This document shows, piece after piece, positions 1-7,079 of a stretch of 29,323 nucleotides of DNA (positions within the stretch are counted from its first letter, which is position 1; every line of letters begins with the position of its first letter). The position numbers were made by a program, and so were the translations under genes. Under the pieces are notes generated by a model, which saw only the letters and a list, made by a program, of their open reading frames with translations, was not told where the DNA came from and did not search any database. The stretch is from NCBI RefSeq assembly GCF_040649515.1, contig NZ_JBEZFP010000121.1, forward strand, positions 1 through 29,323. Direction: 5' to 3'. Origin of the DNA: Yinghuangia elevatio. GTDB taxonomy: Bacteria; Actinomycetota; Actinomycetes; Streptomycetales; Streptomycetaceae.

Positions 1-23
1 GCACCGCACTGCCGCTGCGGTGC
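1..23 (-). terminator. Hairpin downstream of the His-rich gene
   Basis: An 8-bp perfect stem (GCACCGCA with TGCGGTGC) encloses a 7-nt loop. It lies about 60 bp past the stop of the leftward His-rich gene. No T-tract is visible because the window ends here, so the terminator role is an inference. Confidence 0.4.
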
Positions 24-42
24 CATCCTCCGGTCGAGTCGG

Positions 43-66
43 CCGATCTGTCCGCCGATCTGTCCG
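43..66. repeat. 12-bp tandem duplication
   Basis: Two exact adjacent copies of CCGATCTGTCCG lie between the hairpin at the window edge and the stop codon of the His-rich gene. No function is evident. Confidence 0.6.
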
Positions 67-84
67 TCGCTCCCCGTCGGCGTG

Positions 85-1026
85 TCACCCGGCGTGCGTG
101 CCGTGAGTGCCGTGGTGGGCGTGGCCTTCGTGACCGTCACCCCCGGCGTGACCGGCATGCGCGTCGTGTTCGGCGTTTTCCGGCAGTTGCCCGCCCTGCG
201 GCGCGGGACGCGCGGCGATCGCGGTGAACTCCGCGGTACGCACGACTCCTTCGTGCTGGAAGTCCAGGTAGAGCCGGTACGCCCCGGCGCTCGGCGCCGC
301 CGCGTGGAACGCGATCCCGGGACCCGCCGGCGTCACGCCGTCGCCCGGCTCGCCCAGCGGGTGCACGTGGAGGTAGCCGAGGTCGCCCTGCCGCAGCGCG
401 ACCAGGTGTCCGTACGCTTCCAGGTACGCCTCCAGGTCGGTCACCGCCTGGCCGTTCCTGGTCACCGACAGCGTCAGCAGCCCGCCGTCGCCGTTGGCGA
501 GGTCGCCCTCGAGGGTCACGGTGTACCCGTCCACGTGCGCGGTCCGGGAGGGTTCGGGCAGCGGAACCGGCTGGTAGACGCCCGAGACGGCCACGTCGGC
601 GCCGAGCGTGAGGCCGCCCGCGGGGTCGCCGGTCGGCGTGAAGTCCGCGAAGATCCGGTGGTCGCCCGCGTTCGGGAAGGTCAGCGGGACGGACCAGGTG
701 CCGTCGGCGCCGAGCACCGGGTGCACGTGCTGGAAGCCGGAGAGGTCCCGGCGGGCGACGATGAGGTGAAGTTCCTTGCCGTGCGAACGGTCGTACCGCG
801 TCCAGGGGTTGCCGTCCGGCCCGATGATCCGGAAGCGGAGGTCGGTCGGCACGCCGACCTGCAGCGGATCGGAGGTCGGCACCAGGGTGTAACCGCGTTC
901 GGAGACCTGGAGGCCGCCCGGAAGCGCCGCGCCGTGCCCTCCCGCGCCGTGGGCGTGTGCGTGGCCGTGGGCCGACTCCGCGGCGGGGGCCTGGGTGTCG
1001 TGTCCGGTGTGCGTCTGGCGGTTCAT
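85..1026 (-). CDS. Histidine-rich, probably metal-binding protein
   Basis: The protein has 313 residues. A His-rich N-terminus (HGHAHAHGAGGH at about residues 20-31) and a His-rich C-terminal tail flank a beta-rich body of about 240 residues. The body holds further scattered His motifs such as QHVHP and YLHVHP. There is no signal peptide or membrane segment, so it is probably cytoplasmic. The ATG at 1026 is preceded by GGAGGGAA at good spacing. The promoter upstream contains a perfect G-tract palindrome of the kind bound by CsoR-family copper sensors. Together these suggest copper or other soft-metal buffering. The body is not a family I can name, and the metal is inferred rather than seen. 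No copper ATPase or chaperone gene is in the window on this side. Confidence 0.85.
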   Translation of the reverse strand: MNRQTHTGHDTQAPAAESAHGHAHAHGAGGHGAALPGGLQVSERGYTLVPTSDPLQVGVPTDLRFRIIGPDGNPWTRYDRSHGKELHLIVARRDLSGFQHVHPVLGADGTWSVPLTFPNAGDHRIFADFTPTGDPAGGLTLGADVAVSGVYQPVPLPEPSRTAHVDGYTVTLEGDLANGDGGLLTLSVTRNGQAVTDLEAYLEAYGHLVALRQGDLGYLHVHPLGEPGDGVTPAGPGIAFHAAAPSAGAYRLYLDFQHEGVVRTAEFTAIAARPAPQGGQLPENAEHDAHAGHAGGDGHEGHAHHGTHGTHAG

Positions 1027-1075
1027 GTCGGTGTTCCCTCCGTGTCTTCCGGAGGCGTCGTCCTCCGTGGTCGTT

Positions 1076-1105
1076 ATTAGATACCCCCAGGGGGTATAGC
1101 GTCAA
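1076..1105 (-). promoter_or_regulatory. Promoter with CsoR-like operator in its spacer
   Basis: Read leftwards there is a -35-like TTGACG (1105-1100) and a TATCTAAT -10 region (1083-1076). Between them, at 1081-1097, lies the perfect 17-bp palindrome ATACCCCCAGGGGGTAT. The start codon is about 50 bp downstream. G-tract palindromes flanked by AT are known operators of CsoR-type Cu(I) sensors. A bound repressor here would block RNA polymerase. Copper control is inferred from the site and the His-rich product. Confidence 0.7.
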
Positions 1106-1165
1106 CCCGACTCGCGATGCTGTCTCTCGCCCAGCTCGACAGCACTGCACAGGCCTCTACGGCCG

Positions 1166-1185
1166 GGGGGTATCCGGTGGAGCGC
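1166..1185. repeat. Copy 1 of a recurring intergenic 20-mer
   Basis: GGGGGTATCCGGTG followed by one variable base and AGCGC. The same 20-mer, with 19 of 20 bases identical, recurs at 26116-26135 ahead of the cyclase gene. Both copies are intergenic. Function unknown. Confidence 0.55.
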
Positions 1186-1191
1186 AGAAAG

Positions 1192-1229
1192 GCGGGAAGC
1201 CACCGTCCGGGAGGGCGGTGGCTTCCCGC
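1192..1229 (-). terminator. Strong stem-loop terminator after the esterase
   Basis: A perfect 14-bp stem (1192-1205 with 1216-1229) encloses a 10-nt loop. It lies about 60 bp past the esterase stop. Read leftwards it is followed by a short T-rich run (CTTTCT). It probably ends esterase transcription and insulates the metal-regulated gene next to it. Confidence 0.7.
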
Positions 1230-1289
1230 ATGCGATGTGCGGCGGTCTCGAGGCGCGCGGAGGCGGCCGTACGAGCCGCTCGGGTCGGG

Positions 1290-2768
1290 TCAGCCCCGGC
1301 GGCTGCCCCACACTGCGTGCTCGGGCCCGTAGAAGTCGTAGGCCACGCTCGGGTCGGTGTCCCAGATCTGCGTGGCGCGCTCCTCGCCCGTGTAGCGCGG
1401 CCACGCGGCGCCCGGGTCGAGGTCGCGGATGAACGCGACCCACGCGCCGTGCATGGCGTCGGCGAGCTTCCGCGGCGCGTCCGGGCCGGTCGACGCCTCG
1501 GCGCCCTCGGCGTCGAGGAGGTCGAACGCGAACGGCAGGTCGAGGCAGTGGAACGCCATGCCGCCCATCATCCGCGCTCCCGAGAGCCACTCGAACGCGT
1601 AGAGCCAGGTGGGGAGTCCGAGCGCGGCACGGTCCTCGGCCACGCGTACCGCCGAGGCGCGGAACAGGTGGTCGGTCAGGCCCTGGCCGAGGATCTTCGC
1701 GGGGCTCGAGCCCTCGTGCAGCCGCAGGTACGCCTCGATGGCGTCCGGACCGAGCCCGACCTGTGCGAGCATGCCGCGTACCGCCTCGATCGACAGGTCG
1801 GGCATGCCGAACTCGGCCGCCATGTTGAACTCGTGGTGCGTCGCGCCGAGCATCAGCGGGACAGGGCTCGCGGAACCGTCGCGGATCGCGTCCGGCACCT
1901 GCTCCGGGATCAGGTCGCAGTCCGCGAACGGGGCGAGCACCAGCTCGGGCAGTGGCGCCGCGCCCTCGGCCGGTGCCGTCAACGCATCCTGCAGCGCCAG
2001 CATTTCGTCGTCCGACAGGTCGCGCAGCGCGGCCACCGTCGCCGGTGTCCCGGTACGCGCGGTCAGGCGCTCGGCGACCGCGAGGCCGTCCGCACGGCTC
2101 TGCGGCTCCATGACCGCACCCGACACCGAGATCGCGCCGCGGAACAGGTCGCGTGCCGACGGTGTCGCGAGCAGCGTCTGCACGGCGCCGCCGCCCGCGG
2201 ACTGCCCGGCGATGGTGACCTTGGCCGGGTCGCCGCCGAAAGCCGCGATGTTGTCGCGCACCCATTCCAGGGCGGCGATCCAGTCGCGCACGCCGCGGTT
2301 GTCCGGAGCGCCTTCGACGTGCAGGAAGCCCTCGATGCCGAGCCGGTAGCCGAGCGAGACCACCACGATGCCGTCGCGGTTGAACGCGCGGCCGTCGTAC
2401 CAGGGGCTCGCCGCCGACCCGGCGACGAAGCCGCCGCCGTGGATCCACACCAGCACGGGCAGCGCGGACCCGGTGCCCGGGGCCGGGGTGAAGACGTTGA
2501 GGTTCAGCGTGCCCTCGCCGGGGACGGACGGCTCGGGGATGATCGTCGGCCCCTCGCCGTCACCGAAGGCGCGGCGCTGCGCGGTCGGACCGTACGCGGT
2601 GGCCGTCAGCGGCTCGGTCCACGGGTCCGGTGCCACCGGCGCGGCGAAGCGCAGGTCGCCGACCGGCGGCTTGGCGTACGGGATGCCCAGGAAGCGGGCG
2701 GACCGGCCCTGCCAGGCGCCGCTGACCGGGCCCAGGGTGGTGGTGACGAGCGGCGGCTGCTGGGTCAC
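1290..2768 (-). CDS. Type-B carboxylesterase (para-nitrobenzyl esterase family)
   Basis: A 492-residue alpha/beta hydrolase that hydrolyses carboxylic esters. Visible landmarks are the N-terminal family block GIPYAKPPVG (residues 28-37), the oxyanion-hole motif HGGGF (110-114) and the nucleophile elbow GQSAG with Ser190. Glu313 (GATHHEF) and His407 (MAFH followed by LDLPFAF) complete the likely triad. The length is normal for the family and there is no signal peptide. The frame stays open far upstream, but the GTG at 2768 has AAGGA about 8 nt before it and gives the usual family N-terminus, so I chose it. A promoter is visible 50-80 bp upstream. The divergent ROK gene is a plausible regulator. 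Natural substrate unknown. Confidence 0.93.
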   Translation of the reverse strand: MTQQPPLVTTTLGPVSGAWQGRSARFLGIPYAKPPVGDLRFAAPVAPDPWTEPLTATAYGPTAQRRAFGDGEGPTIIPEPSVPGEGTLNLNVFTPAPGTGSALPVLVWIHGGGFVAGSAASPWYDGRAFNRDGIVVVSLGYRLGIEGFLHVEGAPDNRGVRDWIAALEWVRDNIAAFGGDPAKVTIAGQSAGGGAVQTLLATPSARDLFRGAISVSGAVMEPQSRADGLAVAERLTARTGTPATVAALRDLSDDEMLALQDALTAPAEGAAPLPELVLAPFADCDLIPEQVPDAIRDGSASPVPLMLGATHHEFNMAAEFGMPDLSIEAVRGMLAQVGLGPDAIEAYLRLHEGSSPAKILGQGLTDHLFRASAVRVAEDRAALGLPTWLYAFEWLSGARMMGGMAFHCLDLPFAFDLLDAEGAEASTGPDAPRKLADAMHGAWVAFIRDLDPGAAWPRYTGEERATQIWDTDPSVAYDFYGPEHAVWGSRRG

Positions 2769-2816
2769 GGTGGTGGTCCTTCGCGAGGAGGTCCCGGAAA
2801 TCCGGCGTTCGACCCG

Positions 2817-2846
2817 AGTATCAGTCCGGCCGTTCATATATTGCAA
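2817..2846 (-). promoter_or_regulatory. Esterase promoter in an AT-rich divergent region
   Basis: Read leftwards, TTGCAA (2846-2841) and GATACT (2822-2817) are separated by 18 bp, a plausible vegetative promoter about 50 bp upstream of the esterase start. It overlaps an AT-rich island (2834-2864) that is unusual in this high-GC context and lies between the esterase and the ROK gene. That makes the island a natural place for a regulator to control both genes. Confidence 0.5.
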
Positions 2847-2930
2847 GAGTTGAAAAAATAGATGTGACGGCTGTCTCCAGCGCCGCCCGCCACCCCGCCC
2901 CCCGACCCGCCGCAGGGCACAATCGACCTC

Positions 2931-4187
2931 GTGAGAGCCCCCACCGACCGACCGCAGACGGCGCCACCCGCGGACACCGCGGCCGTGCGCCGCCACAATC
3001 TGGCGCTCGTGCTGCGGCACATCGCGGCGTACGGGCCCTGCGCACGCACCGAGCTGGCCGCCGCCACCGGCCTCGTGCACGCGTCGGTCACCGGGATCAC
3101 CGCCGAGCTGATCGAGCGCGGCCTCGTCCGCGAGGTCGGTTCGGCGGCGACGGGCGGGCGCGGTCGGCCGCGGCGGCTGCTGCGGGTGGTCCCGGAGCGG
3201 GTGATGGCGATCGCGGTGCAGGTGACGCTCGAACGAGTGGAGGTCATGGTCGGCGACCTCGCGGGAACGGTCGTGCACCGCGTGTCGGAGCCGCACCGCG
3301 CGCCGTACGGCTCTCCCCGGCCGCTCGCCGCGGTGATCGCCCGCGAGATCGAGCGGGCGGCCGCGGTGGTGGCGGGGTACGAAGGGGCGCACCTGGCACG
3401 GGCCGTCGTCGCGATGGCGGCGCCGGTCACCGGCCCCGGGCACACGGTGCCCGCCGCGATCGACTTCGGATGGCACCGCACCGACCTGCGCGCGCTCGTC
3501 GAGGAGCACCTGCCGTCGCTCGCCTGCCCGGTCGACGTCGTCAACGACGCGAACGTCGCGGCGTTGGCCGAATACCACGCGCGGATCGCGGCGACCCGGC
3601 CGTCCGGCGAAGCGCCGTACACCGTCGCCTACATCAAGGCCGACACGGGAGTGGGCGGCGGGCTGCTGATCGACGGCCGTATCCACACCGGGTCACGCGG
3701 TATGGCCGGCGAGATCGGCCACGTCCCGCTCGCTCTCGACGGCCCCGAATGCCGGTGCGGCGCCCGCGGGTGCCTGGCGTTGTACGTCGGCCCGGAAGCA
3801 CTGGCCACCGCCGCGGGCCTCGCCGACCTCGCGGCGGCCGACGGACTGCCCGCGGCACTCGCCGAACTCGACCGCCGCCTGCGCGCGGACGACCCGACGG
3901 CCGTCGCCGTTCTCACCGGGGCGGGCCGCACGCTCGGCGCGGCCGTCCTGGCGATCTGGGGGCTGACCGACGCGGGCGAGGTCATCCTCGGCGGCTACCT
4001 CGCCACGTGGGGCCGCTGGCTCCTTCCCGGCATCGCCGAGGCGCTGGAAGGACGCCGCGCGGTCGCGGACCGTCTCGAACCGGCCATCGTGCTCGGCGTC
4101 CTGGGTGGAGACGCGACCTTGCAGGGCGCCCTGCGCATCAGCCGCGAAGCCACCCTCGACGACCCGACAACGGTGCCGATGGCGTAG
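2931..4187 (+). CDS. ROK-family transcriptional regulator
   Basis: The protein has 418 residues: an N-terminal winged helix-turn-helix (about 20-90) followed by a sugar-kinase-like ROK domain. The ROK domain shows NDAN with Asp206, DTGVGGGL, and the zinc site His264 with Cys274, Cys276 and Cys281 (CRCGARGC). ROK repressors usually sense sugars or sugar phosphates. The Glu that normally follows the third zinc Cys (GCLE) is Ala283 here, which may alter ligand binding. The start is GTG at 2931, with no strong ribosome site visible. It is divergent from the carboxylesterase across 162 bp, so it may regulate that gene and itself. Ligand unknown. Confidence 0.92.
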   Translation: MRAPTDRPQTAPPADTAAVRRHNLALVLRHIAAYGPCARTELAAATGLVHASVTGITAELIERGLVREVGSAATGGRGRPRRLLRVVPERVMAIAVQVTLERVEVMVGDLAGTVVHRVSEPHRAPYGSPRPLAAVIAREIERAAAVVAGYEGAHLARAVVAMAAPVTGPGHTVPAAIDFGWHRTDLRALVEEHLPSLACPVDVVNDANVAALAEYHARIAATRPSGEAPYTVAYIKADTGVGGGLLIDGRIHTGSRGMAGEIGHVPLALDGPECRCGARGCLALYVGPEALATAAGLADLAAADGLPAALAELDRRLRADDPTAVAVLTGAGRTLGAAVLAIWGLTDAGEVILGGYLATWGRWLLPGIAEALEGRRAVADRLEPAIVLGVLGGDATLQGALRISREATLDDPTTVPMA

Positions 4188-4275
4188 CTGTACCTCTTCT
4201 GCCCGCAGCCCTCGCCGTGCCCGCCTCATGCCCGCTTCGTGCCCGGCTTCGTCCCGTGCTCTCGGTGGGGCGGCC

Positions 4276-4511
4276 TCAGCAGGTGCTGTGGAAGAGACCG
4301 CCGACCCTTCCTCCAGCAGGCGGTTGTACTCCGCGACCGCGGCCGTGGTGTCGGCCACCGGCATGGCGATGTCCTCGTCGCGAAGGAACTCGGCGGTCGA
4401 ATCCGGGACTTCGTGGCGACGGTCGACCCCGCGCGTCAGCACGACGATGCCGCAGCCCTGCTCGACGAACTCACCGCGGATCGCCGGGGCGGCGTGGCGA
4501 TCGGCGGTTGC
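4276..4511 (-). pseudogene. Eroded 3' end of an unidentified actinobacterial gene
   Basis: Directly after the GNAT stop codon the leftward frame reads as protein again. It gives about 80 residues of convincing coding character, including RGEFVEQGCGIVVLTRG, RHEVPDSTAEFLRDEDIAMP and TAAVAEYNRLLEEG. It has no start codon with a ribosome site. Near position 4295 the frame slips. The -1 frame then gives LFHSTC and a stop at 4276, an ending I associate from memory with a conserved actinobacterial protein. This looks like a gene that lost its 5' part and suffered a small deletion. I cannot name the family or its function. Confidence 0.55.
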
Positions 4512-5060
4512 TCACCACGGCGACCGCCATTCGTGTTCGAGGATCGAGTGGAGGATCGAGTCCCGCCAGGCCCCGCGTACGTAGACGTGGTCCCGGATGC
4601 GGCCGTCCTCGCTCATCCCCGCCTTGCGCAGCGTCTCGGCGGAGGCGGTGTTGAGGGGGGACCGGGCGGCCCAGATGCGGTGCAGCCCGAGTTGCGTGAA
4701 GCCGAGAGCGCAGAGCAGGTGCACGGTTTCGGTGCCGAACCCCTTGCCCCACATGTCGGTGCGCAGCGCGAAGCCGATGGTGGCCGCGAGTTGCGGCTCG
4801 ATGGCCAGGCGGGTGACCCCGACGATGTCGTCGGGGGCGTCGTGCGGGACGGCCGCGAGGACGTACTCGTCGCGTGGTTCGGCATGGGCCGACGCGATGG
4901 CGCGGGCCACGACGCCGTCGACCTCCTCGGCGGACCTCGGTTCAAAGCTGAGGTGGCGCGTGGCCCCGGGATCTCCGTAGATCGCCAGCACCCCTGGGGA
5001 GTCGCCGTGGTCCAGTTCGCGCAGCCGCAGGCGCTTTCCCCGCACTTCGACCGAGTTCAT
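4512..5060 (-). CDS. GNAT N-acetyltransferase, RimJ/RimL type
   Basis: A 182-residue protein of the GCN5-related acetyltransferase fold, which moves acetyl groups from acetyl-CoA to an amine, often a protein N-terminus. The N-terminal LRLRELDHGD, the acetyl-CoA loop region around MWGKGFGTETVHLL (residues about 109-122) and the later NTASAETLRKAGM block match RimJ/RimL-like proteins. The length is typical. Its stop codon abuts the eroded gene remnant downstream in the same frame, which may reflect a deletion that brought them together. No partner gene hints at the substrate. Confidence 0.9.
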   Translation of the reverse strand: MNSVEVRGKRLRLRELDHGDSPGVLAIYGDPGATRHLSFEPRSAEEVDGVVARAIASAHAEPRDEYVLAAVPHDAPDDIVGVTRLAIEPQLAATIGFALRTDMWGKGFGTETVHLLCALGFTQLGLHRIWAARSPLNTASAETLRKAGMSEDGRIRDHVYVRGAWRDSILHSILEHEWRSPW

Positions 5061-5182
5061 GCGGCCGATCTACCCGGGTAGGCGCCGCACGTACCCTCGG
5101 AACGGCGGTGTGCGCTCCGCCCGCCTCGGGGCGCGCCCGTCGCGTCGCGCCCCGCACGAACTCGCAAGCCCCCCGTACGGCC

Positions 5183-6634
5183 TCACTGCAGTTGCGCCGT
5201 CGTGGGGCCGGCGGTGAACTCCTCGATCTCCTCCCGGACGTCCGCCGCCGCCCGGGTGCCCAGGAACCGCGCGTCGGACAGCGCGTCGTGCACGCGCCGC
5301 ACGCTCACCAGGACGCCGAAGTTGCGCTGGTCGAACGGCAACTCCAGAACCGGACGCACGGCCTCCACGGCACCTTCGAGTTCGCCCGCCGCGACGCGGG
5401 ACAGCGCGAGGTTGGTCTGCGCGCCGGCCTCGTCGCCGAACGCCCATTCCTCGGGAGGGGCGTCGCGGTACGCGGCGACCGCGGCGTCTGCCTGCGCCTG
5501 GGCGCCGCGCGGGTCGTCGCGCAAATGGACCACGGCTTCCGCGACGTAGTAGAGCTGGCGGGCGCGCGGGAACGTGAGGATGCCGCCGTAGGAGTCGAGG
5601 TCGTCCGGCCGCAGCGCGTCGCGGGTGTCCTCGGCGCGGGCCGCCGCCGCACGGGCGTTCGGCGCGTCACCGAGCAGGGCGTACGCGCGTGCCTCCAGAC
5701 ACGCGAGCCAAATGGACGTGGTGCCGCGGACGTCCTCCCCGACCGCGGTGCCGAGCGCGGCGTACCGGGCGGCCTCCTGGGGCCGTCCCGCCCAGTAGTT
5801 GATCAGCGACTGCATGCCGCGCACCCAGGCGCGCATGGCGGGGTGGTCGGCGTTGTCGGCGCAGACGTACGCGGTCCGTGCCTGCATCATCGCCGAGCGC
5901 GGATCGCCGACGTCGTGGCTGGCCTTCGCGAGCATGCCCGAGGTCATGCCGGCGAGCAGGTACAACTCCTTGGCCTGGGACGGGCGTACCCGGCCGTGCT
6001 CGAGGATCCGGAACGTGGTGTCCTGCACCTCCACCAGATCACCGAGCAGCGTGGGGAGCGGCAGTCTCGGATAGGCGTCGGCGAGGCGCCGTACTTCGTC
6101 GTGCAGTTGCGCCAGGGTCTCGGGCACCACGGTGCTGCCCTCGGCTGCGCTGCCGAATCGGAACGCGCGACGTGCGGCCATCTCGACCTGCCTCTCCCGC
6201 TCACCGGTTCCCGGGTCGCCCCAGGTGCCGGTATCCAGTGTGGCGGCGAGCGGCCCGGCCCGGGGCGCCGGTTCGACCGTCCGTGCCGCCGCGGAGCGGT
6301 GGACGGACAGCGTCGGGACCGTTCGGGGCGACGCGGTGTGTTCGGGCTGTGCAGGGCCGAGGAGTTCGTCGACCGGGTGGTCGAACAACGCCTCCAGGAC
6401 ACGGCATTGGTCGGGGTAGGGGCGAGTCTTCAGCTCGCCGCCGTACCAGCGCTCGAACTGGCGCTTGGAGACCGTCAGTCCGCGTACCCGGCGATCCCCC
6501 TCGCGCTCGGCGAGGGCTTGTGCGGCGCGCTCGTAGTGGTGCCGGAAGGTCTCGTAGACCTGCCAGTGGCGGCGGGTCACCAGAACCCGCAGCAGCGTCG
6601 GCGCCGTCGTCTCTTCCCTGGAACTCTCAGCCAT
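5183..6634 (-). CDS. HTH/TPR-type transcriptional regulator
   Basis: The protein has 483 residues. A roughly 100-residue N-terminal DNA-binding-like region, with the pattern LTVSKRQFERWYGGELKTRP, is joined by a low-complexity linker to an alpha-helical C-terminal region of about 330 residues. That region has tetratricopeptide-like repeats, rich in Ala pairs and with blocks such as ALLGDAPNARAAAARAED. This layout is common in Streptomyces regulators of development and antibiotic production, where the repeats bind partner proteins or peptides. A GGGGG ribosome site precedes the ATG at 6634. It stands alone as a leftward unit. Target and signal are unknown. Confidence 0.8.
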   Translation of the reverse strand: MAESSREETTAPTLLRVLVTRRHWQVYETFRHHYERAAQALAEREGDRRVRGLTVSKRQFERWYGGELKTRPYPDQCRVLEALFDHPVDELLGPAQPEHTASPRTVPTLSVHRSAAARTVEPAPRAGPLAATLDTGTWGDPGTGERERQVEMAARRAFRFGSAAEGSTVVPETLAQLHDEVRRLADAYPRLPLPTLLGDLVEVQDTTFRILEHGRVRPSQAKELYLLAGMTSGMLAKASHDVGDPRSAMMQARTAYVCADNADHPAMRAWVRGMQSLINYWAGRPQEAARYAALGTAVGEDVRGTTSIWLACLEARAYALLGDAPNARAAAARAEDTRDALRPDDLDSYGGILTFPRARQLYYVAEAVVHLRDDPRGAQAQADAAVAAYRDAPPEEWAFGDEAGAQTNLALSRVAAGELEGAVEAVRPVLELPFDQRNFGVLVSVRRVHDALSDARFLGTRAAADVREEIEEFTAGPTTAQLQ

Positions 6635-6987
6635 CGAACCCCCGCGTGGGCGGTGCAGCTCGTCCAGTTTCGACGGTAGCCCCGGGGATCTCCACGATTA
6701 TCCATCGCGCGAAGACGACGGCGACACGACGGTTCGCATGTCGGCCACCGTGACACGAATACGCCGTGGCGGCGCCGTCGCGCCCCCGGAGGACGGTGGC
6801 CACGACGGTAAGACGACGGTATCCGCGCGCGGCGGTCCGGGTGACGCTCGACATATGTGGTTGTGCGGACACGCCAATGACGCCGGGTCCGCACCGGGTG
6901 GGTGATTCCCTCGCCGGGTCGCCCACCCGTCACAGGCCGCGTCGGGGACGTCCCCGGCGGGGTCGGCGCACATCTGGAGGTTTTTCG
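6635..6987. other. Divergent intergenic region with inverted repeats
   Basis: This 353-bp region separates the leftward regulator from the rightward small ORF. It contains repeated ACGACGGT-like words (about 6716-6830), an 8-bp palindrome ACATATGT (6851-6858), an 8-bp stem CGGGTGGG/CCCACCCG (6895-6902 with 6922-6929) and the 14-bp palindrome listed separately. I see no convincing gene: frames crossing it are arginine-rich and lack ribosome sites. Confidence 0.5.
6943..6956. promoter_or_regulatory. Perfect 14-bp palindrome upstream of the small ORF
   Basis: CGGGGACGTCCCCG is a perfect palindrome ending 31 bp before the ATG of the 29-codon ORF and 19 bp before its ribosome site. Position and symmetry suit a dimeric regulator's operator. 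The protein is unknown. Confidence 0.4.
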
Positions 6988-7077
6988 ATGGAACCGAACA
7001 GGCCTGGCACCGAGCGTACTTTGCGGTCACCCGGGGGCGGCAAGAGCCCGTGGCCCGTCGACGGCGGTGCGCAGTAG
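6988..7077 (+). CDS. 29-codon small ORF coupled to the next gene
   Basis: The ATG at 6988 has the best ribosome site in the area (TGGAGG, 7 nt spacing). The frame runs 29 codons to TAG at 7075-7077. The next gene's ATG lies 2 bp later and has almost no ribosome site of its own. The peptide starts MEPNRPGTERT and ends PWPVDGGAQ. It is hydrophilic and rich in Gly, Pro and Arg, with no membrane segment. It could be a leader that couples translation to the downstream gene or a real small protein. I recognise no family. Confidence 0.5.
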   Translation: MEPNRPGTERTLRSPGGGKSPWPVDGGAQ

Positions 7078-7079
7078 TC

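Noticed and set aside
1166..1173. GGGTAT in the recurring 20-mer as the -10 of a stress sigma-B promoter
   Set aside because: No GNNT element lies 14-16 bp upstream at either copy.
957..2861. A long rightward open frame opposite the carboxylesterase
   Set aside because: It is antisense to a well-supported esterase, is arginine-rich, has no ribosome site and matches no family. Long antisense frames are normal in such high-GC DNA.
2769..3686. Upstream extension of the esterase into a 798-residue protein
   Set aside because: The extension runs antisense through the ROK gene. The GTG at 2768 has a ribosome site, a promoter and the normal family N-terminus.
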